Shown: piece by piece, positions 6,141-13,049 of the stretch
Layout of the letters: each line of letters starts with the position of its first letter
Numbering within the stretch: position 1 is the stretch's first letter
Assembly (NCBI GenBank): GCA_007118445.1
Contig: SKRP01000296.1
Coordinates: forward strand, 1 to 13,114
Direction of reading: 5' to 3'
DNA length: 13,114 bases
Origin: Natronohydrobacter sp.
Lineage (GTDB): Bacteria; Pseudomonadota; Alphaproteobacteria; Rhodobacterales; Rhodobacteraceae
Notes under the pieces: generated by a model
What the model was told of the DNA's origin: nothing
What the model saw: only the letters and a program-made list of their open reading frames with translations
Databases searched by the model: none
Made by a program: the position numbers and the translations under genes

Positions 6141-7598
6141 TCAGGCAGATTTCTTCTCGGTTTCCGACTTCTCTTCGACCTCTGCCTCGACGATCTCGGC
6201 CTCTGTCCCGGAGGCACGGTCAGGTGCCCCGATGATCAGCGGCAACAAGCCCGCCTGCGCATCCGAGGGGCCCGCGCCTTCGGGCGCTTCGCGCCATTCC
6301 AGCGTATCGAAAGCCCCGCAATTGTCGCAGACCGCCTGCCAGCTTGAATGCACATGCTGGCATTTCGCGCAGACCCATTGCGGCCCGCGCTTGGCCGTGA
6401 CCGCCCGCGCCAGCCAGCCGCGCACGACCGCGTCATCCGCACCTTCGCCGCGTTCGATGGCCGCCATGATCGTCAGCGCCCGCGCCGTCGGGTCAGTTTC
6501 ATAGAGATTGCCCAGCGCGCGGCGGGCCGCCGGGAAATCCTCGGCTGCAAGCAGCATCTCGGCGCGCAGGAGTTTGGCCTCGGCCACTTCGGGCCCCTTG
6601 CGCAAGAGCGCCTCGAAACGCGCCACGCGCTGGCGCGGTGACTCATCGGGCTCGATGGCCGCATAGGCCGCGGCAAGATCCGGATGCGGCTGGGTTTTCC
6701 ATGCTTTCTTGATCACCTTGGCCGCATAGCTGCCATTGCCCTGCGCGACCAGCGCGCGCGCGGCCTCGACCGCAGCCGGGATCAGGTCAGGCGACAGGCG
6801 GTTGGCCTCGATCGCGGTTTCGCGCGCGCGGGCCATATTGCCATTGGCGGCCAGCGTGTCGGCATCCTGCAGCGCCAGGATCGCATCGCGCCGACGCCAG
6901 ACATCGCGCGGCAGGTAGCCTGCGGTTTTCTTCAGCAACAGCGTCTTGCGCGCGCCGCTCCAATCCTCGGCGCTGGTCTGCATCTCGAGCAGCTTGTTCT
7001 GCGTGGCCTCATGGCCGGGATTGATATCCAGTGCCTTTTGCGCAAGCGCGGCGGCTTTCTCGGTCTCACCCTGTTCAAGCTTGGCCTGCAGCAGGCCCTG
7101 CACAGCAACAAAGCGGGTGCGATTGTCCTCGAGCAGCGCCTTGTAGCGTTCGATGGCCAACGCCTGATTGCCCTTTTGCTGCGCGGCACGGGCCACCAGC
7201 AGATTGGTCATAACCGGACGGTTGAGCAGCTTATGCGCCTTCTCGGCCTTGGCAATAGCGGTCTTGCCGTCGCCTTCGGCCTGAGCGATCATCGACATCA
7301 GCAAGGCATCCAGCCCGCGCTTTTCGCGATTGCGCGTGAAGAAGCGACGGACAGCCGTTTCATCGCCATTCATGAAGCGCAGCACGGCCAAAGCCAGCCC
7401 GAAAAGCTTGAGCACCAGCCAGAGCGCGACAAGCGCCGCAGCCAGCACACCCAGCGCCATCAGCGGGCTGAGCACATATTCCATGTCGAAGATACGCAGC
7501 TCGACTGTCTGGTCGCTGTCGATCAACTGCCCGAAACCAAAGGCAAGCGCGATGACAAGCGCCACGAACAGCAGGATTTTGATCAGGGTCCAAAGCAT
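6141..7598 (-). CDS. hemY: HemY-type TPR inner-membrane protein with C-terminal four-cysteine ribbon
   Basis: A 485-residue protein with the HemY N-terminal architecture. Two membrane segments (about residues 4-25 and 43-70) enclose a short loop, then a helical TPR-like solenoid runs from about 90 to 400 (for example LALQKALDINPGHEAT-like pairs near 190-210, MARARETAIEANRLSPD near 265). HemY proteins sit beside heme-synthesis genes in many proteobacteria; their exact role is uncertain, and this is not protoporphyrinogen oxidase. After the solenoid comes CAKC (410-413), ten residues, then CDNC (424-427), with Trp408, Trp420 and Trp435 around it. This is a probable zinc or iron ribbon, spaced like the rubredoxin-type domain of LapB. 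The tail (440-485) is acidic and disordered. Its ribosome site AAGGA overlaps the stop codon region of the mitofilin gene, which lies 11 nt upstream, implying coupling. Confidence 0.85.
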   Translation of the reverse strand: MLWTLIKILLFVALVIALAFGFGQLIDSDQTVELRIFDMEYVLSPLMALGVLAAALVALWLVLKLFGLALAVLRFMNGDETAVRRFFTRNREKRGLDALLMSMIAQAEGDGKTAIAKAEKAHKLLNRPVMTNLLVARAAQQKGNQALAIERYKALLEDNRTRFVAVQGLLQAKLEQGETEKAAALAQKALDINPGHEATQNKLLEMQTSAEDWSGARKTLLLKKTAGYLPRDVWRRRDAILALQDADTLAANGNMARARETAIEANRLSPDLIPAAVEAARALVAQGNGSYAAKVIKKAWKTQPHPDLAAAYAAIEPDESPRQRVARFEALLRKGPEVAEAKLLRAEMLLAAEDFPAARRALGNLYETDPTARALTIMAAIERGEGADDAVVRGWLARAVTAKRGPQWVCAKCQHVHSSWQAVCDNCGAFDTLEWREAPEGAGPSDAQAGLLPLIIGAPDRASGTEAEIVEAEVEEKSETEKKSA

Positions 7599-7609
7599 CA
7601 GAGACGTCC

Positions 7610-9400
7610 TTACTGGTTCGTGACTATTGTGGCGAAATCAATCATGGCCGCTTCGGCATCCTGTCGCGCCTGTGCAGCGGTCATCCAGTCCTGCAACCCA
7701 GGCAGGGCAGCATCGGGCAGCGCATCGAGTTCCGAAAGCGTCGCTTCAAGATCCCCGGCTTCAAGCGCGGCGGCGGCACGCGACATCACCGCATCCGGAT
7801 CGTCGCCTTCGCGCGGCGCGGTCGAGCGTGCCCCGACCTGAGCGCGCAGGAAATTGCCCAGCCGCTCGGTGGTGCTGTCCGCCGGAGCCTCTTGCAAGGC
7901 TGCCCGCAGCCCGGCCCGCGCTGCGGGGGCGAAGCTGTCCTGCAGCATTTCCAGCGTCGGGATGCCCTGTGCAGCAGGCCCGGCCAGTGCATCCGGCACC
8001 TCGACCCCGGCCTCGCGCAGCAGCGCCACCGCTTCCGGATAGGCCGTACCGCGCTCCAGGGCCGTGCGCATCGCCTCCAGCCCGGCCCCGGCCAGCGCTG
8101 TATCGACAGCTGCCTCGGCTTCCTCGATCCGGTGTTCGGCCAGCTCGCGGACCTGCGCCAGCTCTTCCGCCAATGCGGCCAACTCGACCGTCATGCTGTC
8201 TTCCAATGCGCTCAGGCCGACCGCCATGTCTTCGGTCACTGCAGCGAAGTCGTCTGCCTGCGCGCTCAGGCGGTTGCCCAGCCCTTCAAGCGTTGCATCA
8301 ACGCCATCGAGCCGCTCTGTGCGCTCGGCGAGGTCGCGCCTCAGCCCGCTGATCTGCGCCACAAGCTGCGTGTCGGGGCTTACATCCTCGCTGCTGGCGA
8401 ATTCAGCGCGCAGCCGATCCATCCCGGCCTCGATATCACCAGCGATATCCAGCCCCTCGACCATCTCTACCGAACTGGCCAGTTCCGCGCGCAGTTCGGT
8501 CAGTTCCGCTTCCAGCCGCGCGACTTCCGATGCCTCGGGTGCATCCGCCAATGCGCTGCGCAGCTCGGCCAGATCGGATTGCAGCGCCGCGATCGCAGCC
8601 TCGGTCCCGTTGTCTTCTGCCGAGAGGTAGAAATGCGCACCATAGCCGATCCCGCCTGCGACCAGCCCACCAAGCAGCATCGGAAAGAAGCCGCCTTTTG
8701 CCGCGGGGGGCGGCGGCGGCGGCGGGGGCGGCGCTGCGGCTGGGGGCGGCAAAGCGCCTTGTGTTCGTTCGCCATCTGTCGCATCGGGTGTCGCATTGAC
8801 CGCGCTGGCCATCGCGTCAGGACCCGAATCACCTTCAGGGCGGATTTCGGGACCAGCGCCTGGCTCTGCCTGCGCATTCGCATCGGACCCTGAATCAGCG
8901 TCAGGCGCTGTATCGTCCCGAGCGGCTGTATCCGGTTCTGTCGAATTGGTGTCCGCACCGCCCTCGGCTGGCGCAGGCTCTGGCGAGACCGACGCCGCCT
9001 GCGCCCCGGCAGTGTCGCCGGTCAGCGCAGCATCCTGCATTTCCGGCGCGGCATCCCCATCTTCGCGCGGCGTCTCTGCGGACAGGTCAGCATTCGGGTC
9101 CGCGTCGCCCGCCATTGGCTGGTTTGCCGTCGGCTCGCTTGTATCGGCTGTTTCTGACAGCGAATCTGGCGTGGTAGGGTCTGACCGGGTTTCAGTGTCA
9201 GCCGCGACCTGATCCGGGCTTGCGTGATCTGCTTGCCGGGCAGCGTCCTCGGCTGGCGCTTCCGCTTCTCGCCGCGAGGTTCCATCCTGCTGGTTGGCAT
9301 CAGCCGCTTCGCTTGGATCTGCAGCGGCGGCTGCGGTCTTGTCATTCGCCGCCGGGCCTGAACCGCCTGCGGAATTCCTGCCTCGTGATTTACGCGCCAA
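7610..9400 (-). CDS. Mic60/mitofilin-family inner-membrane protein
   Basis: A 596-residue protein with the architecture of alphaproteobacterial Mic60 homologues. The N-terminal 1-215 are acidic, Ala/Asp/Glu/Pro-rich and probably disordered. A proline tract follows (218-232, nine consecutive prolines at 224-232), then a single membrane helix (about 238-259, FFPMLLGGLVAGGIGYGAHF), a long coiled coil (about 265-435) and a C-terminal helical mitofilin-type domain (about 438-596) that includes LEAMRTALERGTAYPEAV and FAPAARAGLRAAL. Mic60 proteins shape membranes: they organise cristae in mitochondria and affect intracytoplasmic membranes in purple bacteria (literature knowledge). Its place between hemD and hemY is the usual alphaproteobacterial context. 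I chose TTG 9400 because GGGGGA lies six bases upstream and the protein then begins with basic ARKSRGR, as relatives do. No in-frame ATG occurs before residue 96, and the frame remains open into hemD. Confidence 0.85.
   Translation of the reverse strand: MARKSRGRNSAGGSGPAANDKTAAAAADPSEAADANQQDGTSRREAEAPAEDAARQADHASPDQVAADTETRSDPTTPDSLSETADTSEPTANQPMAGDADPNADLSAETPREDGDAAPEMQDAALTGDTAGAQAASVSPEPAPAEGGADTNSTEPDTAARDDTAPDADSGSDANAQAEPGAGPEIRPEGDSGPDAMASAVNATPDATDGERTQGALPPPAAAPPPPPPPPPAAKGGFFPMLLGGLVAGGIGYGAHFYLSAEDNGTEAAIAALQSDLAELRSALADAPEASEVARLEAELTELRAELASSVEMVEGLDIAGDIEAGMDRLRAEFASSEDVSPDTQLVAQISGLRRDLAERTERLDGVDATLEGLGNRLSAQADDFAAVTEDMAVGLSALEDSMTVELAALAEELAQVRELAEHRIEEAEAAVDTALAGAGLEAMRTALERGTAYPEAVALLREAGVEVPDALAGPAAQGIPTLEMLQDSFAPAARAGLRAALQEAPADSTTERLGNFLRAQVGARSTAPREGDDPDAVMSRAAAALEAGDLEATLSELDALPDAALPGLQDWMTAAQARQDAEAAMIDFATIVTNQ
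8705..8749 (-). repeat. CCG-type triplet tract encoding polyproline
   Basis: A GC-only, triplet-periodic stretch inside the mitofilin gene, rich in GGC/GGG on the plus strand, encodes PPPAAAPPPPPPPPP (218-232) immediately before the membrane helix. Such tracts vary in length easily and slow ribosomes. Confidence 0.8.
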
Positions 9401-9412
9401 ACCCCATCCCCC
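9390..9412 (-). promoter_or_regulatory. Translation start region of the mitofilin gene: ribosome site, TTG start and out-of-frame ATG
   Basis: On the minus strand GGGGGA (9407-9412) precedes TTG 9400. An ATG at 9405-9407 opens a five-codon frame (MGFGA) ending at TAA 9390-9392, overlapping the first codons of the mitofilin gene in another frame. Loss of one base from either the GGGG or the TTT run would put this ATG in frame (MGLARKS). So the TTG may be a true weak start, or the ATG may have been displaced by an indel. Confidence 0.5.
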
Positions 9413-9455
9413 AACAGTTACGCTGCAGCGCAGCAGCCGTTTTTCAAAATCTACC

Positions 9456-10193
9456 TTAGCTTGGCTTTTCGACAGGCTCAAGCTTCGCCTGACATGCAAT
9501 AATTTCGACTGTCATATGCGCATTGTCCGGTCTTGCCGCGATCCGGCGTGAAAAACCGCGCAAATGCGCGGTCGCGGCATCGGCATTGGGCGAAATCGAG
9601 ACCATATGCAACCGCGCCCGCGACATATCGAGCGCCGACAGCTCTGCGGCCAGCAGCCGCCCCGAGCGCGGTGAAAACACCGGGCAGAGCAGATCGCCAC
9701 CTGCCCGGATGCGCGCTTTTGCCGCTGACGACAGGGGCAGCGCGTCCTGACGATAGACAATCTGCGCGCGCGCCTCATGATCGTGGCGGCGCAAGCTGCC
9801 CGCAATATCCGCAGCGACATGCGCGCCGCACAGATGCAGGAACGGCCCGCGCGCGCCTGCCTGCGCAATATCCCGCAACAGTGCCTGCGCATCACCGCCC
9901 GCCACCTGCAGCTTTTCGAAACCTTCAGCCTGCGCCGCCGCCGCCGTGCCGGGACCGACCACCCAAAGCCGCATATCCCGCCGCCCGGTGGCGCGGGCCA
10001 GCGCCTCGATGGCATGCCTGGACGTCGCGATCAGTGTCGCGGCACCCTCCAGATCCGCCTCGGCCAGCGGCAGATGGGCGATGCGCATCAGCGGCGCGAC
10101 CAGCACTTCGCCGCGCCAGCCTGCAGCCCTGATGGATTGCGCGAAGGCCTCTGCTGCAGCGCGGGGTCGGGTCAGTAACAGGCAGGGGGGCAT
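9456..10193 (-). CDS. hemD: Uroporphyrinogen-III synthase
   Basis: A 245-residue cytoplasmic enzyme that closes hydroxymethylbilane into uroporphyrinogen III, the last common precursor of heme, bacteriochlorophyll, siroheme and B12. The family is poorly conserved, but its landmarks are present: LLTRPRAAAEAFA at the N-terminus, ATLIATSRHAIEAL (52-65), WVVGPGTA (77-84), FLHLCGAHVAADI (118-130), IVYRQDALPLS (145-155) and CPVFSPRSGRLLAAEL (170-185). The length is normal. ATG 10191-10193 follows AGGAG with good spacing; an in-frame ATG five codons upstream (10208) has no ribosome site. The TAA ends 55 nt before the mitofilin start, and the two are probably in one transcript. hemC, often linked to hemD, is not adjacent, because tsaD lies divergently 91 nt away. 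Confidence 0.88.
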   Translation of the reverse strand: MPPCLLLTRPRAAAEAFAQSIRAAGWRGEVLVAPLMRIAHLPLAEADLEGAATLIATSRHAIEALARATGRRDMRLWVVGPGTAAAAQAEGFEKLQVAGGDAQALLRDIAQAGARGPFLHLCGAHVAADIAGSLRRHDHEARAQIVYRQDALPLSSAAKARIRAGGDLLCPVFSPRSGRLLAAELSALDMSRARLHMVSISPNADAATAHLRGFSRRIAARPDNAHMTVEIIACQAKLEPVEKPS

Positions 10194-10243
10194 TCTGACT
10201 CCTGTCATGCCGGGCTGCGCGGGATTGTGCCGCCCTGCCCGCG

Positions 10244-10273
10244 GTGGTAGCTGAAAAGCGCCCGTCCTGGCAA
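10244..10273 (-). promoter_or_regulatory. Possible promoter of the hemD-mitofilin-hemY unit
   Basis: In the 91 nt between the divergent hemD and tsaD genes, the minus strand shows TTGCCA (10268-10273, five of six consensus bases) and TACCAC (10244-10249, three of six) 18 nt apart. The -35 overlaps the stretch just before the GGAG ribosome site of tsaD, so the two directions may interfere. I saw no better rightward promoter. Confidence 0.27.
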
Positions 10274-10284
10274 CCGGAGCCCCA

Positions 10285-11394
10285 ATGCGCAACCTGCCCC
10301 CGACCCGCGACCTGACAGTGCTCGGCATCGAGAGCAGCTGCGATGACACGGCCAGCGCCGTGATCCGCCACCAGCCGGGGGCGCGGCCGGCGATCCTGTC
10401 CTCGGTTATCTGGGACCAGACCGCCCTGCACGCGCGCTATGGCGGGGTGGTGCCGGAACTGGCCGCGCGCGCCCATGCCGAAAAGCTTGATCTTGCAGTC
10501 GAGGCCGCGCTCGCGCAGGCCAGTGTCACGCTGGACCAGATCGACGCGATTGCCGTCACTGCCGGGCCCGGGCTGATCGGGGGGGTGCTGTCGGGGGTGA
10601 TGCTGGCGCGCGGGATGGCGGCGGCGACCGGTCTGCCGCTGCTGGGCGTGAACCATCTGGCAGGCCATGCCCTGACCCCGCGCCTGACCGATCGCGTGGA
10701 ATTTCCCTATCTGATGCTGCTGGTCTCGGGCGGGCATTGCCAGTTCCTGATCGTCGCAGGCCCCGATCAGTTCACCCGGCTGGGCGGCACCATCGACGAT
10801 GCGCCAGGCGAGGCATTCGACAAGGTGGCGAAGCTGCTGGGCCTGCCGCAACCGGGCGGGCCTGCGGTCGAGCGCGCAGCGCAGCAAGGCGACCCCGCCC
10901 GTTTCGCCCTGCCCCGCCCGCTGCTGGACCGTCCCGGCTGTGACCTATCCTTCTCGGGGCTGAAAACCGCCCTGCTGCGCGCCCGCGATACTCTGGTCGC
11001 CGAACAGGGAGGGCTGCGCGCGCAGGACCGCGCTGATCTCTGCGCCGGGTTTCAGGCCGCTGTGACCGCCGTGCTGGCGGAAAAATCGCGCCGCGCGCTG
11101 GCCGCCTATCTCGAACACGCCCCCGGAGACCCGGTTTTTGCAGTGGCGGGCGGGGTGGCTGCAAACCAGCCCCTGCGCGCCGCGCTGGAGGACGCAGCGC
11201 GGGATACAGGCGCACGCTTTCTGGCCCCGCCACTGGCGCTGTGCACGGATAATGCAGCAATGATCGCCTGGGCCGGGATCGAGCAGCTGCGCGCGGGACA
11301 CCCGCGCCGGACGTTCGTGGCCCGTCCGCGCTGGCCGCTGGACCAGCGCGCGGCACCCCTGATCGGATCCGGCAAGAAAGGGGCGAAAGCATGA
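10285..11394 (+). CDS. tsaD: tRNA N6-adenosine threonylcarbamoyltransferase
   Basis: A 369-residue catalytic subunit (formerly Gcp/YgjD) that transfers threonylcarbamoyl from threonylcarbamoyl-AMP to A37 of tRNAs reading ANN codons, working with TsaB and TsaE. Diagnostic motifs are all present: GIESSCDDT (14-22), YGGVVPELAARAH (52-64), VTAGPGLIGG (91-100), NHLAGHAL (123-130) with metal-binding His124 and His128, LVSGGHCQF (146-154), GTIDDAPGEAFDKVAKLL (168-185), DLSFSGLKTALL (220-231), AVAGGVAANQPLR (286-298) and LCTDNAAMIAWAG (319-331) with metal-binding Asp322. ATG 10285 follows GGAG five bases upstream. It overlaps gpsA by 4 nt. The C-terminus is slightly longer than usual, ending in a basic GSGKKGAKA tail. 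Confidence 0.97.
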   Translation: MRNLPPTRDLTVLGIESSCDDTASAVIRHQPGARPAILSSVIWDQTALHARYGGVVPELAARAHAEKLDLAVEAALAQASVTLDQIDAIAVTAGPGLIGGVLSGVMLARGMAAATGLPLLGVNHLAGHALTPRLTDRVEFPYLMLLVSGGHCQFLIVAGPDQFTRLGGTIDDAPGEAFDKVAKLLGLPQPGGPAVERAAQQGDPARFALPRPLLDRPGCDLSFSGLKTALLRARDTLVAEQGGLRAQDRADLCAGFQAAVTAVLAEKSRRALAAYLEHAPGDPVFAVAGGVAANQPLRAALEDAARDTGARFLAPPLALCTDNAAMIAWAGIEQLRAGHPRRTFVARPRWPLDQRAAPLIGSGKKGAKA

Positions 11395-12341
11395 CAGTGG
11401 CCATTCTGGGCGCCGGGGCATTCGGCACGGCACTGGGCTGCGCGCTGGGCGAGGCCATGCTCTGGTGCCGCGATCCTGACCGGGCGCAAGCGATGCAGGC
11501 CGGGCGCGAGAATACGGCCCGCCTGCCAGGCATCACCCTGCCCGAAAGCCTGCAGGTCACGGCCGATCTGACCGCGATCGAGGCCGAGACCCTGCTGCTC
11601 GCCATCCCGATGCAGCAGACACGCGGTTTCATCGCGGCGCATCGCGACTGGCTGGCCGGGCGCGTGCTGGTGGCCTGCTCGAAAGGGGTTGATCTTGATC
11701 TGATGACCGGGCCTGTGGGCGTGATCCGGGCCGCGCTGCCGCAGGCGCGCGTGGCGCTGCTGACCGGCCCGAGTTTCGCCACCGATATCGCCCGCGGCCT
11801 GCCCACGGCGCTGACCCTGGCCTGCAACGACCCGCATCTCGGGCGCCTCTTGCAGGACCAGCTTTCGACACCCAATCTGCGGCTTTACCGCAATGCGGAT
11901 GTGATCGGCGCGGAACTGGGCGGGGCGCTGAAGAATGTGATCGCGATTGCCGCAGGGGTGGCGATCGGCGCGGGTCTGGGCGAATCGGCGCGGGCCGCGC
12001 TGATGGCGCGCGGCTATGCCGAAATGCAGCGCCTGGCGCTGTCGCGGGGGGCACAGCCCGAGACCCTGGCCGGGCTGTCAGGTCTGGGCGATCTGATCCT
12101 GACCTGCGGCTCGGAGAAATCGCGCAATTTCTGCTACGGGCTGGCGCTGGGACGTGGCGCTGCCTTCGACACGCGCATCACGGTCGAGGGTGTGGCCACG
12201 GCCCGCGCAGTTGTGCAGCTGGCGCAGGCGCAGGGGCTCGATTTGCCGATCACGCGCATGGTCGCTGCTATTGCCGGGGGCGAGATCTCATTGCAGGATG
12301 CCTGCGCTGCCCTTCTGGCCCGCCCCCTGACCGAGGAATGA
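11391..12341 (+). CDS. gpsA: NAD(P)-dependent glycerol-3-phosphate dehydrogenase
   Basis: A 316-residue cytoplasmic enzyme that reduces dihydroxyacetone phosphate to sn-glycerol 3-phosphate, the backbone for phospholipids. It shows the Rossmann loop GAGAFGTAL (7-15), the SKGVD segment with Lys98, LLTGPSFATDIARGLPTALTLA (123-144, cited by its ends), GAELGGALKNVIAIAAG (173-189) with the catalytic Lys181, ARAALMARGYAEM (200-212), LSGLGDLILTC (229-239), SRNFCYGLALG (244-254) and VEGVATARAV (265-274). The start overlaps the tsaD stop (ATGA), implying translational coupling. Compared with the usual form, the stretch between FGTAL and LWCRDP seems about five residues short. This falls at the end of the first helix and may alter the nucleotide-binding edge without breaking the fold. 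Confidence 0.96.
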   Translation: MTVAILGAGAFGTALGCALGEAMLWCRDPDRAQAMQAGRENTARLPGITLPESLQVTADLTAIEAETLLLAIPMQQTRGFIAAHRDWLAGRVLVACSKGVDLDLMTGPVGVIRAALPQARVALLTGPSFATDIARGLPTALTLACNDPHLGRLLQDQLSTPNLRLYRNADVIGAELGGALKNVIAIAAGVAIGAGLGESARAALMARGYAEMQRLALSRGAQPETLAGLSGLGDLILTCGSEKSRNFCYGLALGRGAAFDTRITVEGVATARAVVQLAQAQGLDLPITRMVAAIAGGEISLQDACAALLARPLTEE

Positions 12342-12354
12342 AAGGACACGCTGG

Positions 12355-12630
12355 ATGCCACTTTACATGATGCTCTGCACCGACAAGCCCGATGCGCTGG
12401 AGCTGCGCAAATCCACCCGCGCGGCGCATCTGGCCTATGTCGCGCAAACCGGTTGCGTGCTGCAGGCCGGGCCGCTGCTCGATGCGCAGGGCGCGATGGC
12501 CGGGTCGCTGATCGTGCTCGATCTGCCGGATATCGAGGCTGCGAAAGCCTGGGGCGCGGGCGATCCCTACGCGCAGGCAGGGCTGTTCGAGAGCGTGCGG
12601 CTGCAGGAATGGAAAAAGGTCATCGGCTGA
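12355..12630 (+). CDS. YciI-family protein
   Basis: A 91-residue small cytoplasmic protein of the YciI / dimeric alpha-beta barrel family, a fold in which a conserved His and Asp form a possible active site. It begins MPLYMMLCTDKPDALELR, has the expected histidine (His25 in RAAHLAYV), the G-x-L-x-x-A-GPLLD segment (33-43), a strand SLIVLDLPD (51-59) and GDPYAQAGLFESVRLQEW (69-86) with Asp70. The substrate is unknown; related proteins include dehalogenase-like and regulatory members. ATG 12355 follows AAAGGA eight bases upstream, 13 nt after gpsA ends. Its TGA shares a base with the ATG of the EVE-domain gene. Confidence 0.88.
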   Translation: MPLYMMLCTDKPDALELRKSTRAAHLAYVAQTGCVLQAGPLLDAQGAMAGSLIVLDLPDIEAAKAWGAGDPYAQAGLFESVRLQEWKKVIG

Positions 12631-13049
12631 TGCGCTTCTGGCTGATGAAATCCGAACCTGACGCCTTTTCCTGGGAAGATCTGGTCGCCAGAGGCGATAG
12701 GGGCGAGGAATGGGACGGGGTGCGCAATTATCAGGCGCGCAACATGATGCGCGAGATGGCGCTTGGGGACCGGGCGTTTTTCTATCACAGCCAGTCGGAC
12801 AAGGCGATTGTCGGGATTTGCGAGGTGATCGCGACCGCGCATCCCGACAGCACCACCGACGACCCGCGCTGGGAATGCGTGGATGTGAAGGCGGTAGCGC
12901 CCCTGCCCCGGCCTGTGACGCTGGCCATGTGCAAGGATGAACCCCGGCTGGGCGAGATGGCGCTGGTGCGCAGCCCGCGATTGTCGGTGCAGCCGGTCAG
13001 CGATCAGGAATGGGCCGTGATCTGCGCCATGGGTGGGGTTCGGACGTGA
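12630..13049 (+). CDS. EVE-domain protein
   Basis: A 139-residue protein that is almost entirely one EVE domain (PUA-like, thymocyte nuclear protein 1 type). The signature is FWLMKSEPDAFSWEDL (3-18), EEWDGVRNYQARNMMREM (26-43), GDRAFFYHSQSDKAIVGI (46-63) and TAHPDSTTDDPRW (69-81). EVE domains have an aromatic pocket that in studied cases binds modified bases in DNA or RNA, so a reader of methylated nucleic acid is plausible. No fused nuclease or helicase is present, which is normal for this stand-alone proteobacterial form. Start ATG 12630-12632 overlaps the yciI stop (TGATG). The first copy of a 19-bp tandem repeat covers the final codon and stop, so the extreme C-terminus may vary between strains. 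Confidence 0.92.
   Translation: MRFWLMKSEPDAFSWEDLVARGDRGEEWDGVRNYQARNMMREMALGDRAFFYHSQSDKAIVGICEVIATAHPDSTTDDPRWECVDVKAVAPLPRPVTLAMCKDEPRLGEMALVRSPRLSVQPVSDQEWAVICAMGGVRT

Noticed and set aside
6684..7841. A 385-codon open frame on the plus strand opposite hemY
   Set aside because: It lies antisense to a well supported gene, has no family motif, is rich in His/Gln/Arg as expected for a reverse-frame shadow in GC-rich DNA, and runs past the hemY/mitofilin junction.
7892..8893. A 333-codon plus-strand frame opposite the mitofilin gene
   Set aside because: It is a shadow frame of the mitofilin coding sequence with Cys/Arg/Gln-rich composition and no ribosome site.
10196..10208. The string ATGACAGGAGTC occurs before both hemD and ecm on the minus strand
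   Set aside because: It is mostly a shared AGGAG ribosome site in similar spacing; twelve shared bases at two start sites do not show a common operator.
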